From CAWGHZ01 sp963822575 (GTDB taxonomy: Bacteria; Pseudomonadota; Alphaproteobacteria; MPNO01; DASWLB01), in the NCBI GenBank assembly GCA_963822575.1, contig CAWGHZ010000003.1, positions 62,001 through 126,000 on the forward strand: a DNA stretch of 64,000 nucleotides, read 5' to 3'. The notes under the pieces are model-generated. The model did not search any database and had not been told where the DNA came from. It saw nothing but the letters and a program-made list of their open reading frames with translations. Position 1 is the stretch's first letter, and each line of letters opens with the position of its first letter. Made by a program: the position numbers and the translations under genes. Positions 1 to 8,686 of this stretch are shown one piece after another.

Positions 1-851
1 TCGCGCGAGGTGAACTCCTCGCGCCAGTCGTAGGCGCCGCCGAAGAACGCCTCCAGCGCCACGTCACGGTCGCGGAAGAACTCGATGCGGATCGTGTCGA
101 AGTTGAACCGGCCCACGTTCACGGGCAGGTCCTTCCCCCAGTAATCCTTCACCCGCTTGAATTCGATCCAGCGGCCCGGCTCGACCGCCGCCACCTTGTA
201 GGGGCCGGAGCCGAGCGGCGGGTCCATCGTCGTCCTGGCGAAGTCCTTGCCTTTCCAGTACGCCGCCGACAGCACCGGCATCTCGGCAAGCTGCACCGGC
301 AGGTCGCGGTGGCGGCCGGGCGTGAAGTCGAACCTGACCGTATGCGCGTCGGGCGCCGTCACGTCCGCGACGCCGTCATACAGGATGCGGTAGCGCGGGT
401 GGCCCTTGGCGATCAGCGTCTTGTAGGTGAACATCACGTCTGCGGCAGTGATGGGCGTGCCGTCGTGGAAGCGCGCCTCGGGCCGCAGGTGGAACGCGAT
501 CCAGCTCTGGTCCGCCGGCATCTCGGCCGACTTTGCGACGAGACCGTAGAGCGCATCGGGCTCGTCGTAGTCGCGCGTCATCAGCGTGTCGAAGGTGAAG
601 CCGATCACGTCGGGCGTCACGCCCTTGAGAATGAACGGGTTGAGATTGTCGAACGTGTCGAGCCCCATCAGCCGCAGCTCGCCCCCCTTCGGTGCGTCCG
701 GGTTGGCGTAGGCGAAATGTGTGAAGTCCGGCCCGTACTTGAGATCGCCGAAGACCGAGACGCCGTGGCGCACAATCGTGTCGCCCGCCCGCGCGGCCAC
801 CGGCAACGAAGCGACCGCCAGCGCGGCCGCGAGGAGCGCGAGACGCTTCAC
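1..851 (-). CDS. Extracellular solute-binding protein family 5, YejA-like (partial)
   Basis: Periplasmic binding protein of a peptide-type ABC importer; the gene runs off the left edge, so only the first 283 codons are seen. The GTG start at 851 gives a signal peptide (MKRLALLAAALAVASLP...ARA) followed by the YejA-type motif HFAYANPDAPKGG, SBP_bac_5 segments such as FHDGTPITAADV, and DYWGKDLPVNVGRFNFD. It starts 11 bp past the stop of the neighbouring paralogue and shares its layout and many motifs, so the two are a tandem duplication. E. coli YejA feeds the YejBEF microcin C/oligopeptide importer; permease genes would be expected beyond the left edge. Substrate is inferred from family only. 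An ATG overlapping the upstream stop (863-865) is out of frame and opens only five codons. Confidence 0.85.
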   Translation of the reverse strand, partial: MKRLALLAAALAVASLPVAARAGDTIVRHGVSVFGDLKYGPDFTHFAYANPDAPKGGELRLMGLDTFDNLNPFILKGVTPDVIGFTFDTLMTRDYDEPDALYGLVAKSAEMPADQSWIAFHLRPEARFHDGTPITAADVMFTYKTLIAKGHPRYRILYDGVADVTAPDAHTVRFDFTPGRHRDLPVQLAEMPVLSAAYWKGKDFARTTMDPPLGSGPYKVAAVEPGRWIEFKRVKDYWGKDLPVNVGRFNFDTIRIEFFRDRDVALEAFFGGAYDWREEFTSR

Positions 852-861
852 CACGGCGTCG

Positions 862-2718
862 TCATTGCTGCCTGAGCCCGGTGCGGGCGAGGGCCGCATC
901 CTTGGCCTTGTCGATCCACCACGAGAAGAAGCCGGTGCCGTAGGGCGGGCGCTCCTTCGGGATGCCGAACCGGTTCCAGTACGCCTCGCGGAAGCTCGAA
1001 ATGTGCCAGTTCGGCACCAGGTAGTGGTGCCACAAGAGCACCCGGTCGAGCGCGTGCGTCGCGGTGACCAGCGCCGTGCGGTCGGGCGCCCCGATCAGGT
1101 CGTCGACCAGCCTGTCGATCGCCTTGTTCCTGATGCCGATCACGTTGCCGGAGCCGGGCCGGTCGGCCGCGTCCGACGTCCACATGTCGCGCTGCTCGTT
1201 ACCGGGCGAGAGCGACTGCGGGAAGGTCTGCACGATCAAGTCGAAGTCGAAATCGCGCACCCGGTTCTGGTAGGCGGCGGGGTCGATGGTGCGGATGCGG
1301 CCCTCGATGCCGAGCCGCTTGAGGTTCTGCAGGTAGGGCGTGATGACGCGCTCGAATGCGGGCTCGGCCAGCAGGAACTCGACCGCGACCGGCTGGTGCG
1401 AGTTGGGGTCGATCAGCCGGCCGTTCTGGACGGTATAGCCGGCCTTCTGCAGGATCGCCGCGGCCTTGCGCAGATTGGCGCGCGGCACGCCCGAGCCGTC
1501 GGTCGCCGGCTCCTTGTATTCCTCGGTGAAGACCTGGTCGGGGATCTGGCCGCGCAGCGGGGTGAGCAGCTTGAGCTCGGCCGGCGACGGCAGGCCCTTC
1601 GACGCGAGCTCGGTATTGGAGAAGTAGCTCTCGGTGCGCACGTACTGGCCGTAGAACAAATGCCTGTTCGACCACTGGAAGTCGAAGGCAAGGTCCATCG
1701 CCTCGCGCAGCGCGATGTTCCGGAACTTCTCGCGCCGCAGGTTGAAGGCGAAGCCCTGCATGCCGGTTGGCAGCGAGTTCGGCACCTCCTCCTTGATCAC
1801 CGCGCCCTGATTGAGCGCCGGGAAGCTGTAGCCGGTCGCCCAGGTCTTCGACGCGTTCTCGAACCGGTAGTCGTAGAGCCCCGCCTTGAACGCCTCGAGC
1901 GAGACCGTCTCGTCGCGGTAAAAGTCGTAGCGGACCTCGTCGAAATTGTAGAGCCCGCGCCGGACCGGCAGGTCCTTCCCCCAGTAGTTCGGGTCGCGCC
2001 TGTAGACGACGTAGCGGTTGGGCTCGTAGGCGGCGATCTTGTACGGGCCGCTCGAGACCGGCGGGTCGAGCGTGGTCTTGTCGAAGCCCCGCTTCGACCA
2101 GTAGGCCTTGTCGAGCACCGGCAGTTCGCCCGCAATCTGCGGCAGCTCGCGGTTGCGCGGCCCGGAGAAGACGAACTTCACCTTGTGCGGGCCGAGCTTC
2201 TCCGCCTTCACGATGTTCTTGTAGTAGAAGCGGTATTGCGGCGCGCCCTCCTTCTTCAGCGTGTCGAGCGACCAGATCACGTCGTCGGCGGTGATCGGCG
2301 TGCCGTCGGAGAACTTCGCCTCCGGTCGCAGATTGTAGATGACCCAGGAGAGGTCGTCCGGCACTTCGACCGATTTTGCGATCAGCCCGTACTCGCCGAG
2401 CGCGTCGTCTTCCGCCCCCACCATCAGCGTCTCGAACAGCATGCCGATGCCGGCCGGCGGGTTGCCTTTGATGATAAAGGGGTTGAACGAGTCGAACCCG
2501 CCCGTGGCATGCAGCTTCACCGTGCCGCCCTTGGGCGCGTCGGGGTTCGCGTAGGCGAAATGGGTGAAGCCCTTGGGGTATTTCAGCTTGTCGCCGAGCG
2601 TGAGGCCGTAGGTCGTGGTGACGTGCGACCCGGCGCCCTCGGCGCCGTTCGGCGCCTGCGCGCGTGCCGGCGCTGCGAGCGCAAGCGTCGCGGCGACGAG
2701 CCACAGGACGAGACGCAT
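862..2718 (-). CDS. Extracellular solute-binding protein family 5, YejA-like
   Basis: A 618-residue periplasmic binding protein for an oligopeptide-type ABC importer. The ATG at 2718 begins a clear signal peptide (MRLVLWLVAATLALAAPARA). The open frame continues upstream, but that part is the antisense shadow of hisN. Family marks are GLTLGDKLKYPKGFTHFAY, NPDAPKGG, FSDGTPITADDV and NYWGKDLPVRRG. Length matches YejA. The next gene on the minus strand is a second, shorter-spaced paralogue, so this is probably the first gene of a yej-like operon running left. The role in peptide uptake is known for the family; the actual ligand is not evident. Confidence 0.9.
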   Translation of the reverse strand: MRLVLWLVAATLALAAPARAQAPNGAEGAGSHVTTTYGLTLGDKLKYPKGFTHFAYANPDAPKGGTVKLHATGGFDSFNPFIIKGNPPAGIGMLFETLMVGAEDDALGEYGLIAKSVEVPDDLSWVIYNLRPEAKFSDGTPITADDVIWSLDTLKKEGAPQYRFYYKNIVKAEKLGPHKVKFVFSGPRNRELPQIAGELPVLDKAYWSKRGFDKTTLDPPVSSGPYKIAAYEPNRYVVYRRDPNYWGKDLPVRRGLYNFDEVRYDFYRDETVSLEAFKAGLYDYRFENASKTWATGYSFPALNQGAVIKEEVPNSLPTGMQGFAFNLRREKFRNIALREAMDLAFDFQWSNRHLFYGQYVRTESYFSNTELASKGLPSPAELKLLTPLRGQIPDQVFTEEYKEPATDGSGVPRANLRKAAAILQKAGYTVQNGRLIDPNSHQPVAVEFLLAEPAFERVITPYLQNLKRLGIEGRIRTIDPAAYQNRVRDFDFDLIVQTFPQSLSPGNEQRDMWTSDAADRPGSGNVIGIRNKAIDRLVDDLIGAPDRTALVTATHALDRVLLWHHYLVPNWHISSFREAYWNRFGIPKERPPYGTGFFSWWIDKAKDAALARTGLRQQ

Positions 2719-2774
2719 GGAAGATCCTCGCATGCCGACAATGGACCGGCACATTGTGGCCCCGCGGTGGCGCG

Positions 2775-3551
2775 TCAAGGGCCGAGCGCCGCAAGGGCGG
2801 GCGCGACGAGGCGCGGATCGCCCGCCGCGATCACCCGCCCGTCCGAGGCCAGCGTCAGGGGCGCGCCCGACCAGTCGGTCATGCGCCCGCCCGCCCCTTC
2901 GACGATGGGGGCGAGCGCGCAGAAATCGTAGGGCTTGAGGCCCGCCTCGACGACCATGTCGATATGGCCCGACGCCAAGAGGCCGTAGCCGTAGCAGTCG
3001 CCGCCCCACAGCGCGTGGCGCACCGCGCGGGCGAGCCGGGCGTAACGCTGCGCGTCGCCCTCCGGGAACATCTCCGGCGTGGTCGCGTTGAGCGTCGCGG
3101 CCGCGAGCGCGGCGCAGGCGCGCGTCCGGCACGGCGCGCCGTTGAAGGTCGCGGGCCGTCCGGCGACGCCCGCCCAGCGCTCGCGGCTCACCGGCTGGTC
3201 GATGATGCCGATCACCGGCGCACCGTCGCGCACCAGCGCGACCAAAGTGCCGAACATCGGCTTGCCCGAGATGAACGACTTGGTGCCGTCGATGGGATCG
3301 AGCACCCAGACGTATTCCGCATCGGCGTTCTCGCGCCCCTCCTCCTCGCCGACGATGCCATGGCCGGGCGCGCGCGCGGCGATCAGGGCGCGCATGGCGC
3401 GCTCGGCCTCGCGGTCGGCGATGGTGACCGGGGTGGCGTCGGCCTTGGCGTCGACCGCGAACGGCGTGCGGAAATAGCGGCGGACGACCGCCCCCGCCGC
3501 GTCGGCGAGCGCCGCCGCCAGCGCGACGAATTGGTCGGGAACATCCGCCAT
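2775..3551 (-). CDS. hisN: Histidinol-phosphatase, inositol-monophosphatase family (HisN)
   Basis: Predicted to hydrolyse L-histidinol phosphate to histidinol in histidine biosynthesis; cytosolic, Mg-dependent. The ATG at 3551 gives 258 residues, the normal length. Metal-site motifs of the superfamily are present: GEEEG near residue 70, DPIDGTKSFISG near residues 84-95, and the C-terminal YDFCALAPIVEGAGG. The phrase WGGDCYGYGLLASGHIDMV is typical of HisN rather than SuhB or CysQ. No other his gene is next to it. The open frame runs upstream into a palindromic repeat, which is why the internal ATG was taken. Other family substrates (inositol phosphate, PAP) cannot be fully excluded. Confidence 0.85.
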   Translation of the reverse strand: MADVPDQFVALAAALADAAGAVVRRYFRTPFAVDAKADATPVTIADREAERAMRALIAARAPGHGIVGEEEGRENADAEYVWVLDPIDGTKSFISGKPMFGTLVALVRDGAPVIGIIDQPVSRERWAGVAGRPATFNGAPCRTRACAALAAATLNATTPEMFPEGDAQRYARLARAVRHALWGGDCYGYGLLASGHIDMVVEAGLKPYDFCALAPIVEGAGGRMTDWSGAPLTLASDGRVIAAGDPRLVAPALAALGP

Positions 3552-3623
3552 CCGGCCAGTCTCGCCGGAAAAACCAAATCTGTCACCCCGGACGAGCCGC
3601 CTCCATCCGGGACAGCCAATTAG

Positions 3624-3743
3624 CCGTTCGTGCTGAGTACGGCCACGCGCAGCGAGGCCGCGTATCGAAGCACGAATGACGGGATTTCCGGCCCTCGTTC
3701 GCCCTTCGATACGCGCCCCTCCGGGGCGCACTCAGGGCGAACG
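3624..3743. repeat. Intergenic double-hairpin palindromic repeat, copy 1
   Basis: Two back-to-back imperfect palindromes. The first opens with CCGTTCGTGCTGAGTA and closes with TATCGAAGCACGAA; the second opens with CGTTCGCCCTTCGATA and closes with CTCAGGGCGAACGG. It lies between hisN and galE, downstream of both or inside a long leader. The same unit recurs at 14692, 26639 and, as single hairpins, at 7490 and 23303. Confidence 0.8.
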
Positions 3744-3790
3744 GGAGGGATGCCGTCCGCGCTGGGTTCTGCAGACCGGAGACGAGTGGT

Positions 3791-4813
3791 TCACGACGCC
3801 TTCGCCGCTTTCGCCTCGGCGAGCCGCAACTCCCACGCCAGCGCGGAGCGGACGATGAGGTCGAGGTCGTCGTAATGCGGCCGCCAGCCCAGCACGTCGC
3901 GGATGCGGCTCGCGCCCGCCACCAGGGCCATGGGGTCGCCCGGCCGCCGCCCCGACACGGCGCTCGGCACCGGGCGGCCGTGGGCGCGCTCGACAGCGGC
4001 CAGCACCTCGCGCACCGAATAGCCGTGCCCATAGCCGCAATTGAGCAGCAGGGATTTGTCGCCCTGCTCCAGCCGAGCGAGCGCCAGCACGTGCGCGGCG
4101 GCGAGGTCGGCGACGTGGATGTAGTCGCGGATGCAGGTGCCGTCCGGCGTGTCGTAGTCGGTGCCGAAGATCTCGATCCGCGGCCTGGTGCCCAGCGCCG
4201 CCTGGCACGCCACCTTGATCAGATGCGTGGCGGCGGGGGTGGACTGGCCCACCCGCCCCTCCGGGTCCGCGCCGGCGACGTTGAAATAGCGCAGGATGCC
4301 GTGGCGCAGTCCGTAGGCCGCGCCCGCATCGCGCAGCATCCATTCCGTCATCAGCTTGGAGGTGCCGTAGGGGTTGATCGGCTGGGTGGGCGCATCCTCG
4401 GCGACCGGCAGCTTCGCCGGCATGCCATAGACCGCCGCGGTCGAGGAGAAGATGAAGGCGCCCCGCTTCGGCCCGAACCCGGCCGCGACGGCGGCTCGGA
4501 TCAGCCCGTGGCTCTTCACCGTGTTGTTGTGATAGTAGGCGAGCGGATCGGTGACGGATTCCGGCACGACGATGGAGCCGGCGAAATGCATCACCGCGCC
4601 GATCGCGTGCTCCTTGAATACGCGCGCCAGCAGCGCCGTGTCGCCCACGTCGCCCTCGACCAGCGTCACGTCCGCCGGCACGGCTTCGCGCACCCCGGTC
4701 GAGAGATTGTCGAGCACCACCACCTCGCGCTGCACGGCGCGGAGCGCGAGCACGGCATGGGCGCCGATATAGCCGGCCCCGCCGGTCACCAGGACTGTCG
4801 GTCGATCCGTCAT
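3791..4813 (-). CDS. galE: UDP-glucose 4-epimerase
   Basis: Interconverts UDP-glucose and UDP-galactose with bound NAD, supplying galactose for polysaccharides. The 340-residue length is normal. The N-terminal Rossmann motif VTGGAGYIGAH is at about residue 8. The SDR catalytic set is visible as SSTAAVYG and the YxxxK in NPYGTSK. Family motifs RYFNVAGADPEG, DGTCIRDYIHVADLA and NCGYGHGYSVREV follow. The gene stands alone and is divergent from gloB across 163 bp, which must hold both promoters. No sign of damage. Confidence 0.95.
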   Translation of the reverse strand: MTDRPTVLVTGGAGYIGAHAVLALRAVQREVVVLDNLSTGVREAVPADVTLVEGDVGDTALLARVFKEHAIGAVMHFAGSIVVPESVTDPLAYYHNNTVKSHGLIRAAVAAGFGPKRGAFIFSSTAAVYGMPAKLPVAEDAPTQPINPYGTSKLMTEWMLRDAGAAYGLRHGILRYFNVAGADPEGRVGQSTPAATHLIKVACQAALGTRPRIEIFGTDYDTPDGTCIRDYIHVADLAAAHVLALARLEQGDKSLLLNCGYGHGYSVREVLAAVERAHGRPVPSAVSGRRPGDPMALVAGASRIRDVLGWRPHYDDLDLIVRSALAWELRLAEAKAAKAS

Positions 4814-4976
4814 GCGCCAACCCTATAGCCACGGAAAATGGCCAATTCTTTAACGCGGCGGACCCTATCACGATCCCGCGCGCCCGACACGTTCACGGTG
4901 CGCGCCCGGCGCGGATTTGCTAGTCTCCGCCCGGCACGCGGCTGCGTGCACGGATTCCCGGACCGGAGAGGAGCGG

Positions 4977-5747
4977 ATGGCGACGCTTGAAATCCATCAG
5001 ATTCCCACCCGTCGCGACAATTACGTATACCTCCTGCGCGAGCCGGAGACCGGCAAGGTCGCGGCGGTCGACCCGTCCGATGCGTCGCCGGTCATCGCCA
5101 AGCTCGACGCGCTGGGCTGGACGCTCGACGAGGTCCTCGCCACCCACCACCACAACGACCATGTCGGCGGCGTGCCCGACCTCAAGGAGAAGTATCGCTG
5201 CAAGGTGGTCGGCCCGCGCGCCGACCATGACCGCATCCCGATGATCGATTTCGACGTGGGCGACGGCGACACCTACCGGTTCGGCGCGGCCGAGGCGCGC
5301 GTGTTCGACGTGCCGGGCCACACGCGCGGCCACATCGCCTACTGGTTCCCCGCATCGAAGGCACTGTTCTGCGGCGACACGCTGTTCGCGCTGGGCTGCG
5401 GGCGGGTGTTCGAGGGCACGATGGACCAGATGTGGAATTCGCTCTCCAAGCTCGACACCGTGCCCGACGACACGCGCGTCTTCTGCGCCCACGAATACAC
5501 CCAGGCCAACGCCCGCTTCGCGCTGACCGTCGAGCCGGGCAACCAGGCGCTCAAGACGCGGTCGGCGGAGATCGACCGCATCCGCGCGGAGGGCAAGTCC
5601 ACCGTGCCCTCGCTGATGGGCGAGGAGCGCGCGACCAACCCGTTCCTGCGCGCGAAGCTGCCCGAGTTCCGCGCCGCCATCGGCATGGCGAACGCCAGCG
5701 CCGCCGAGGCCTTCGCCGCGGTGCGCACCCGCAAGGACAATTTCTGA
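4977..5747 (+). CDS. gloB: Hydroxyacylglutathione hydrolase (glyoxalase II)
   Basis: Hydrolyses S-lactoylglutathione to lactate and glutathione, the second step of methylglyoxal detoxification. The ATG at 4977 (256 residues) sits behind the strong ribosome site GGAGAGGAG; the upstream in-frame ATG at 4917 has none. Metallo-beta-lactamase motif THHHNDHVGG is near residue 58, then VPGHTRGHIAYW and FCGDTLFALGCGR, and the C-terminal HAGH-type domain contains CAHEYTQANARF. It heads a tight run with two glutathione transferases and a cupin, fitting a glutathione-centred detoxification operon. Confidence 0.95.
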   Translation: MATLEIHQIPTRRDNYVYLLREPETGKVAAVDPSDASPVIAKLDALGWTLDEVLATHHHNDHVGGVPDLKEKYRCKVVGPRADHDRIPMIDFDVGDGDTYRFGAAEARVFDVPGHTRGHIAYWFPASKALFCGDTLFALGCGRVFEGTMDQMWNSLSKLDTVPDDTRVFCAHEYTQANARFALTVEPGNQALKTRSAEIDRIRAEGKSTVPSLMGEERATNPFLRAKLPEFRAAIGMANASAAEAFAAVRTRKDNF

Positions 5748-5749
5748 GC

Positions 5750-6364
5750 ATGAAGCTGCGCTACGCCCGCAACTCGCCCTTCGTGCGCAAGGTGATGGTG
5801 ACCGCCATCGAGGCCGGCCTCGACGACCGCATCGAGAAGGTCGTGACGGATTACGCCGATCCCGCCTCGGACCTTTCGTCCCACAACCCGCTGGGCAAGG
5901 TGCCGGCGCTGGTGCTCGATGACGGGCGGGTGCTGATCGAATCCGGCCTCATCTGCGCCTATCTCGACAAGCTGCATGAGCGGCCGAAGCTCATCCCGTC
6001 CGCGGGCGACGCCCGGCTCGAAGTGCTGCAGCTCCAGGCGCTCGCCGACGGGCTCTGCGACGCCGCCATCAATGTCGCGCGCGAGCGCGGCCGGCCCGAC
6101 GGCACGCGCTGGTCCCGGTGGGAGACGCGCCAACGCGAGAAGTTCGAGCGCGCGCTCGACCGGATCGAGGGCCTGGCCGACGTCCTCCTGCCCCCGCCGG
6201 TGACGCTCGGCCAGATCGCGCTCGCCTGCGCGCTCGGCTGGGTCGATTTGCGCCTCGCCGATTTCGCCTGGCGCAAGACGCGGCCCAAGATCGCCGCCTG
6301 GTACGACGTTTTCGCGACCCGCCCCTCGATGACGGCGACGGCGCCGGAGGCGCGACCCGCATGA
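5750..6364 (+). CDS. Glutathione S-transferase family protein
   Basis: A 204-residue protein starting two bases after the gloB stop, so probably cotranscribed and coupled. The N-terminal thioredoxin-like domain starts MKLRYARNSPFVRKV and includes the glutathione-binding segment NPLGKVPALVLDDG and IESGLICAYLD; the C-terminal half is the helical domain. A serine (RNSPF) occupies the position where the activating Ser/Cys is usual. Its substrate is unknown. It is a tandem paralogue of the next gene, sharing the start MKLRY and FVRKV. Confidence 0.88.
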   Translation: MKLRYARNSPFVRKVMVTAIEAGLDDRIEKVVTDYADPASDLSSHNPLGKVPALVLDDGRVLIESGLICAYLDKLHERPKLIPSAGDARLEVLQLQALADGLCDAAINVARERGRPDGTRWSRWETRQREKFERALDRIEGLADVLLPPPVTLGQIALACALGWVDLRLADFAWRKTRPKIAAWYDVFATRPSMTATAPEARPA

Positions 6365-6987
6365 AGCTGCGCTACTCCCCCTCCTCGCCCTTCGTGCGCA
6401 AGGTGACAGTGGCGGCGGCCGAGACCGGCCTCGACGCCCGAATCGAGCGTATCCCGACCAACCCGATGAAGCGCGAGGACATGGCCGGCTCGCCCAATCC
6501 GCTGGGAAAGGTGCCCTGCCTCGAGACCGACGACGGGATGACGCTTTACAACTCGCCCGTGATCGTCGAATATCTGGACACGTTGCACGACGGCCCGAAA
6601 CTGATACCACCGGCGGGCCGCGCGCGGTGGGATGCGCTTCGGCATCAAGCTCTGGGAGACGGCATTCTCGATGCCGTGGTGCTGAGTTTCGTGGAGTCTC
6701 TGCGCAAGCCCGAGCGCCAGTCGAGGGGCTACATCGCCCACAACCGCGCTGCGGTCGCACGGGCCGTGGACGCGCTGGAACAGGAGGCTCGCTTGCTCGC
6801 CGACCCCAAAAGCCCGCCCGACATCGGCGCGATCGCCATCGGCGTCGCGCTCGATTTCGTCGAGCTGCATTTCAAGGACTACGACTGGCGTCCCGGGCAC
6901 CCGGCGCTGGCAAGCTGGTTCGCCGCGTTCCGCGAGCGGCCGGCGATGGTGGCGACCCGCCCGGTGCACCCCTGCGATGTCGCTTAG
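6361..6987 (+). CDS. Glutathione S-transferase family protein
   Basis: A 208-residue paralogue of the preceding transferase. Its ATG overlaps the upstream TGA as ATGA, which implies translational coupling. Motifs are MKLRYSPSSPFVRKV at the start (Ser-Pro active-site region), NPLGKVPCLETDDG and LYNSPVIVEYLDTL for glutathione binding, and a helical C-terminal domain ending in a run common in these proteins (WFAAFRERPAM). The family conjugates or reduces electrophiles with glutathione; substrate not predictable. The next gene starts inside its 3' end, continuing the operon. Confidence 0.88.
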   Translation: MKLRYSPSSPFVRKVTVAAAETGLDARIERIPTNPMKREDMAGSPNPLGKVPCLETDDGMTLYNSPVIVEYLDTLHDGPKLIPPAGRARWDALRHQALGDGILDAVVLSFVESLRKPERQSRGYIAHNRAAVARAVDALEQEARLLADPKSPPDIGAIAIGVALDFVELHFKDYDWRPGHPALASWFAAFRERPAMVATRPVHPCDVA

Positions 6988-7549
6988 TCCCCACACGCCG
7001 CGCCACCCGGCCGACGCCGATCAGGTGATCGCTGCGCTCGGCCTCGCGCCGCATCCCGAGGGCGGCCATTTCCGCGAGACGTGGCGCGGCCCCGATGGGC
7101 CGGACGGGCGGTCGATCGGCACGGCGGTCTACTACCTGTTGCGGGCGACCGAGGAATCGCGCTGGCATCGGATCGACGCGTTCGAAGTTTGGAATTTCTA
7201 CGCGGGCGAGCCGTTGGAGCTTTCCATCGCCGCGGACGGGCGCGTCCGCCGCCACATCCTCGGGCCCGATCTTTCGGTCGGCGCGCGGCCGCAGCTCGTC
7301 GTGCCCCAGGGCGCCTGGCAGATGGCGCGCCCGCTCGGCGGCTGGGTGCTGGTCGGCTGCACCGTGACCCCGGGCTTCGAATTCGAGCACTTCGAAGTCG
7401 CCCCGGAAGGCTGGTCGCCCCTCGGACGGTACGGCGCCCGCAGGCGGGCCGTCGGGGCCGGCGTCTCGAACGCGACCCGCTCTCAAAGTCCGTTCGCCCT
7501 TCGATATGGCCGCGGCTTCGTGGCGGCCTACCCAGGACGAACGGTTTGA
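6977..7549 (+). CDS. Cupin, DUF985 family
   Basis: A 190-residue protein whose start overlaps the transferase gene by 11 bases. The DUF985 cupin fold is recognisable from HPEGGHFRETWRG, AVYYLLRATEESRWHRIDA, EVWNFYAGEPLEL and the C-terminal WVLVGCTVTPGFEFEHFE. Enzymatic role is not established for the family. The usual end of the domain is near residue 150. The remaining about 40 residues are encoded partly by a dispersed palindromic repeat (7490-7545), which also supplies the stop codon region, so the C-terminal tail is probably a recent acquisition without function. Confidence 0.82.
   Translation: MSLSPHTPRHPADADQVIAALGLAPHPEGGHFRETWRGPDGPDGRSIGTAVYYLLRATEESRWHRIDAFEVWNFYAGEPLELSIAADGRVRRHILGPDLSVGARPQLVVPQGAWQMARPLGGWVLVGCTVTPGFEFEHFEVAPEGWSPLGRYGARRRAVGAGVSNATRSQSPFALRYGRGFVAAYPGRTV
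7490..7545. repeat. Palindromic repeat, single hairpin, copy 2
   Basis: Opens with CCGTTCGCCCTTCGATA and closes with CTACCCAGGACGAACGG. It belongs to the same family as the repeats at 3624, 14692, 23303 and 26639. It overlaps the 3' end of the cupin gene. Confidence 0.7.
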
Positions 7550-7612
7550 GTTTGGGGCTCCGCCATACGGTCGGGCCGGACCCGCCCCTTTCGCTATCGA
7601 CAGGAGTGACAC

Positions 7613-8603
7613 GTGACCGTCGTCGACATGCACATGCACCTGCTGACGCCCGACTGGGTCGAGCAGATCAAGACATATGGCCCGCCCGATTTCGGCGTCG
7701 GCAAGCGCTCGGACGGCATGGACTGCCTGATCGAGGGCGGCACCATGACCATGACGCTGGATCGCAAGAAGTTCGACTTCGACCTGCACGTGAAGGCGAT
7801 GGACGAACACGGCATCGATGTGGGCGTGTTGTCGCTCACCTCGCCCAACGTGTTCTGGGGCGCGCCCGAGGTGTCGGCCGAGACCGCGCGCCTCGCCAAC
7901 GAAGGCATGCGCGCCGCCGAGACCGCCCATCCCGGCCGGTTCCGCTGGATGGCCTCGATCCCGTGGCAGCATCCCGAGCTGGCGCTCGCCGAGCTCGACC
8001 GCGCGCTCGGGGCCGGTGCGGTCGGCCTCGTCGCGCTCGCCAACGTGCGCGGCAAGCATTTGACCGACCCGCTCTTCGCCCCGGTCTGGGCCGAGATCGA
8101 CCGGCGGGCGCTCCCCGTCTTCGTCCATCCCTCGAATCCGCCGGGGCACGAGGCGCTCGAGCTCGGCACCGGCCTCACCCGCGTGATCCTGCCGACGGTG
8201 GGCTTCACCTTCGACACGACGCTCGCCTTCGCGCGGCTGGTGTTCGACGGGTTCTTCGATCGCTACCCCAGCGTCAAGCTGATCGCGGCGCATGGCGGCG
8301 GCGCCCTGCCCTATCTCGCCGGGCGCATCGAGCTGTTCTACTCGGCGCTGCCCGAGCGCGAGCAGGTGCTGGCGCACAAGCCGGGCGAATATTTAGAGCG
8401 CATCTATTACGATGCCATCCTCTACAAGTCCGAAGTCGTTCCATAGCTGCGTCAACATGGGCGGCGCCGGCCAGGTGCTGCTCGGCACCGACTATCCGCA
8501 CCAGACCGACATCCCGGCGATCCTCGCCAACGCCCGCGAGCTCGGCCTGCGCGAGACCCAGGCCGTCCTCGGCGGCAACGCGGAGCGGCTGTTCCGGCTG
8601 TAG
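7613..8603 (+). pseudogene. Amidohydrolase 2 / ACMSD-like metal-dependent hydrolase, frameshifted
   Basis: Starts at GTG 7613 behind CAGGAGTGAC. The first frame (to a TAG at 8446) gives 277 residues with the metal-binding start VVDMHMHLLTP, the FVHPSNPPG segment and LIAAHGGGALPYLAGR. The frame is then broken near 8438, where GTCGTTCCATAGC has one base too many. In the +1 frame the protein continues smoothly with HSCVNMGGAGQVLLGTDYPH, which holds the conserved Asp of the family, and ends at 8603. The joined protein, about 330 residues, has the normal length. Family members decarboxylate or hydrolyse ring-cleavage products (ACMSD, 5-carboxyvanillate decarboxylase); substrate unknown. Either a real mutation or a sequencing indel. 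Confidence 0.8.
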
Positions 8604-8686
8604 GGCGGACGCAGCGCGCGTGGCAGCCCGCGCCGGCCGGGTGTAGATTGGCCGGGCCGGGCGCGGGCCCGGCGGCGGGATGGAAC

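Noticed and set aside
721..2931. 736-residue plus-strand open frame
   Set aside because: It is the antisense shadow of the YejA-like genes; the protein is Arg/Glu/Val-rich with no domain, a common artefact in GC-rich DNA.
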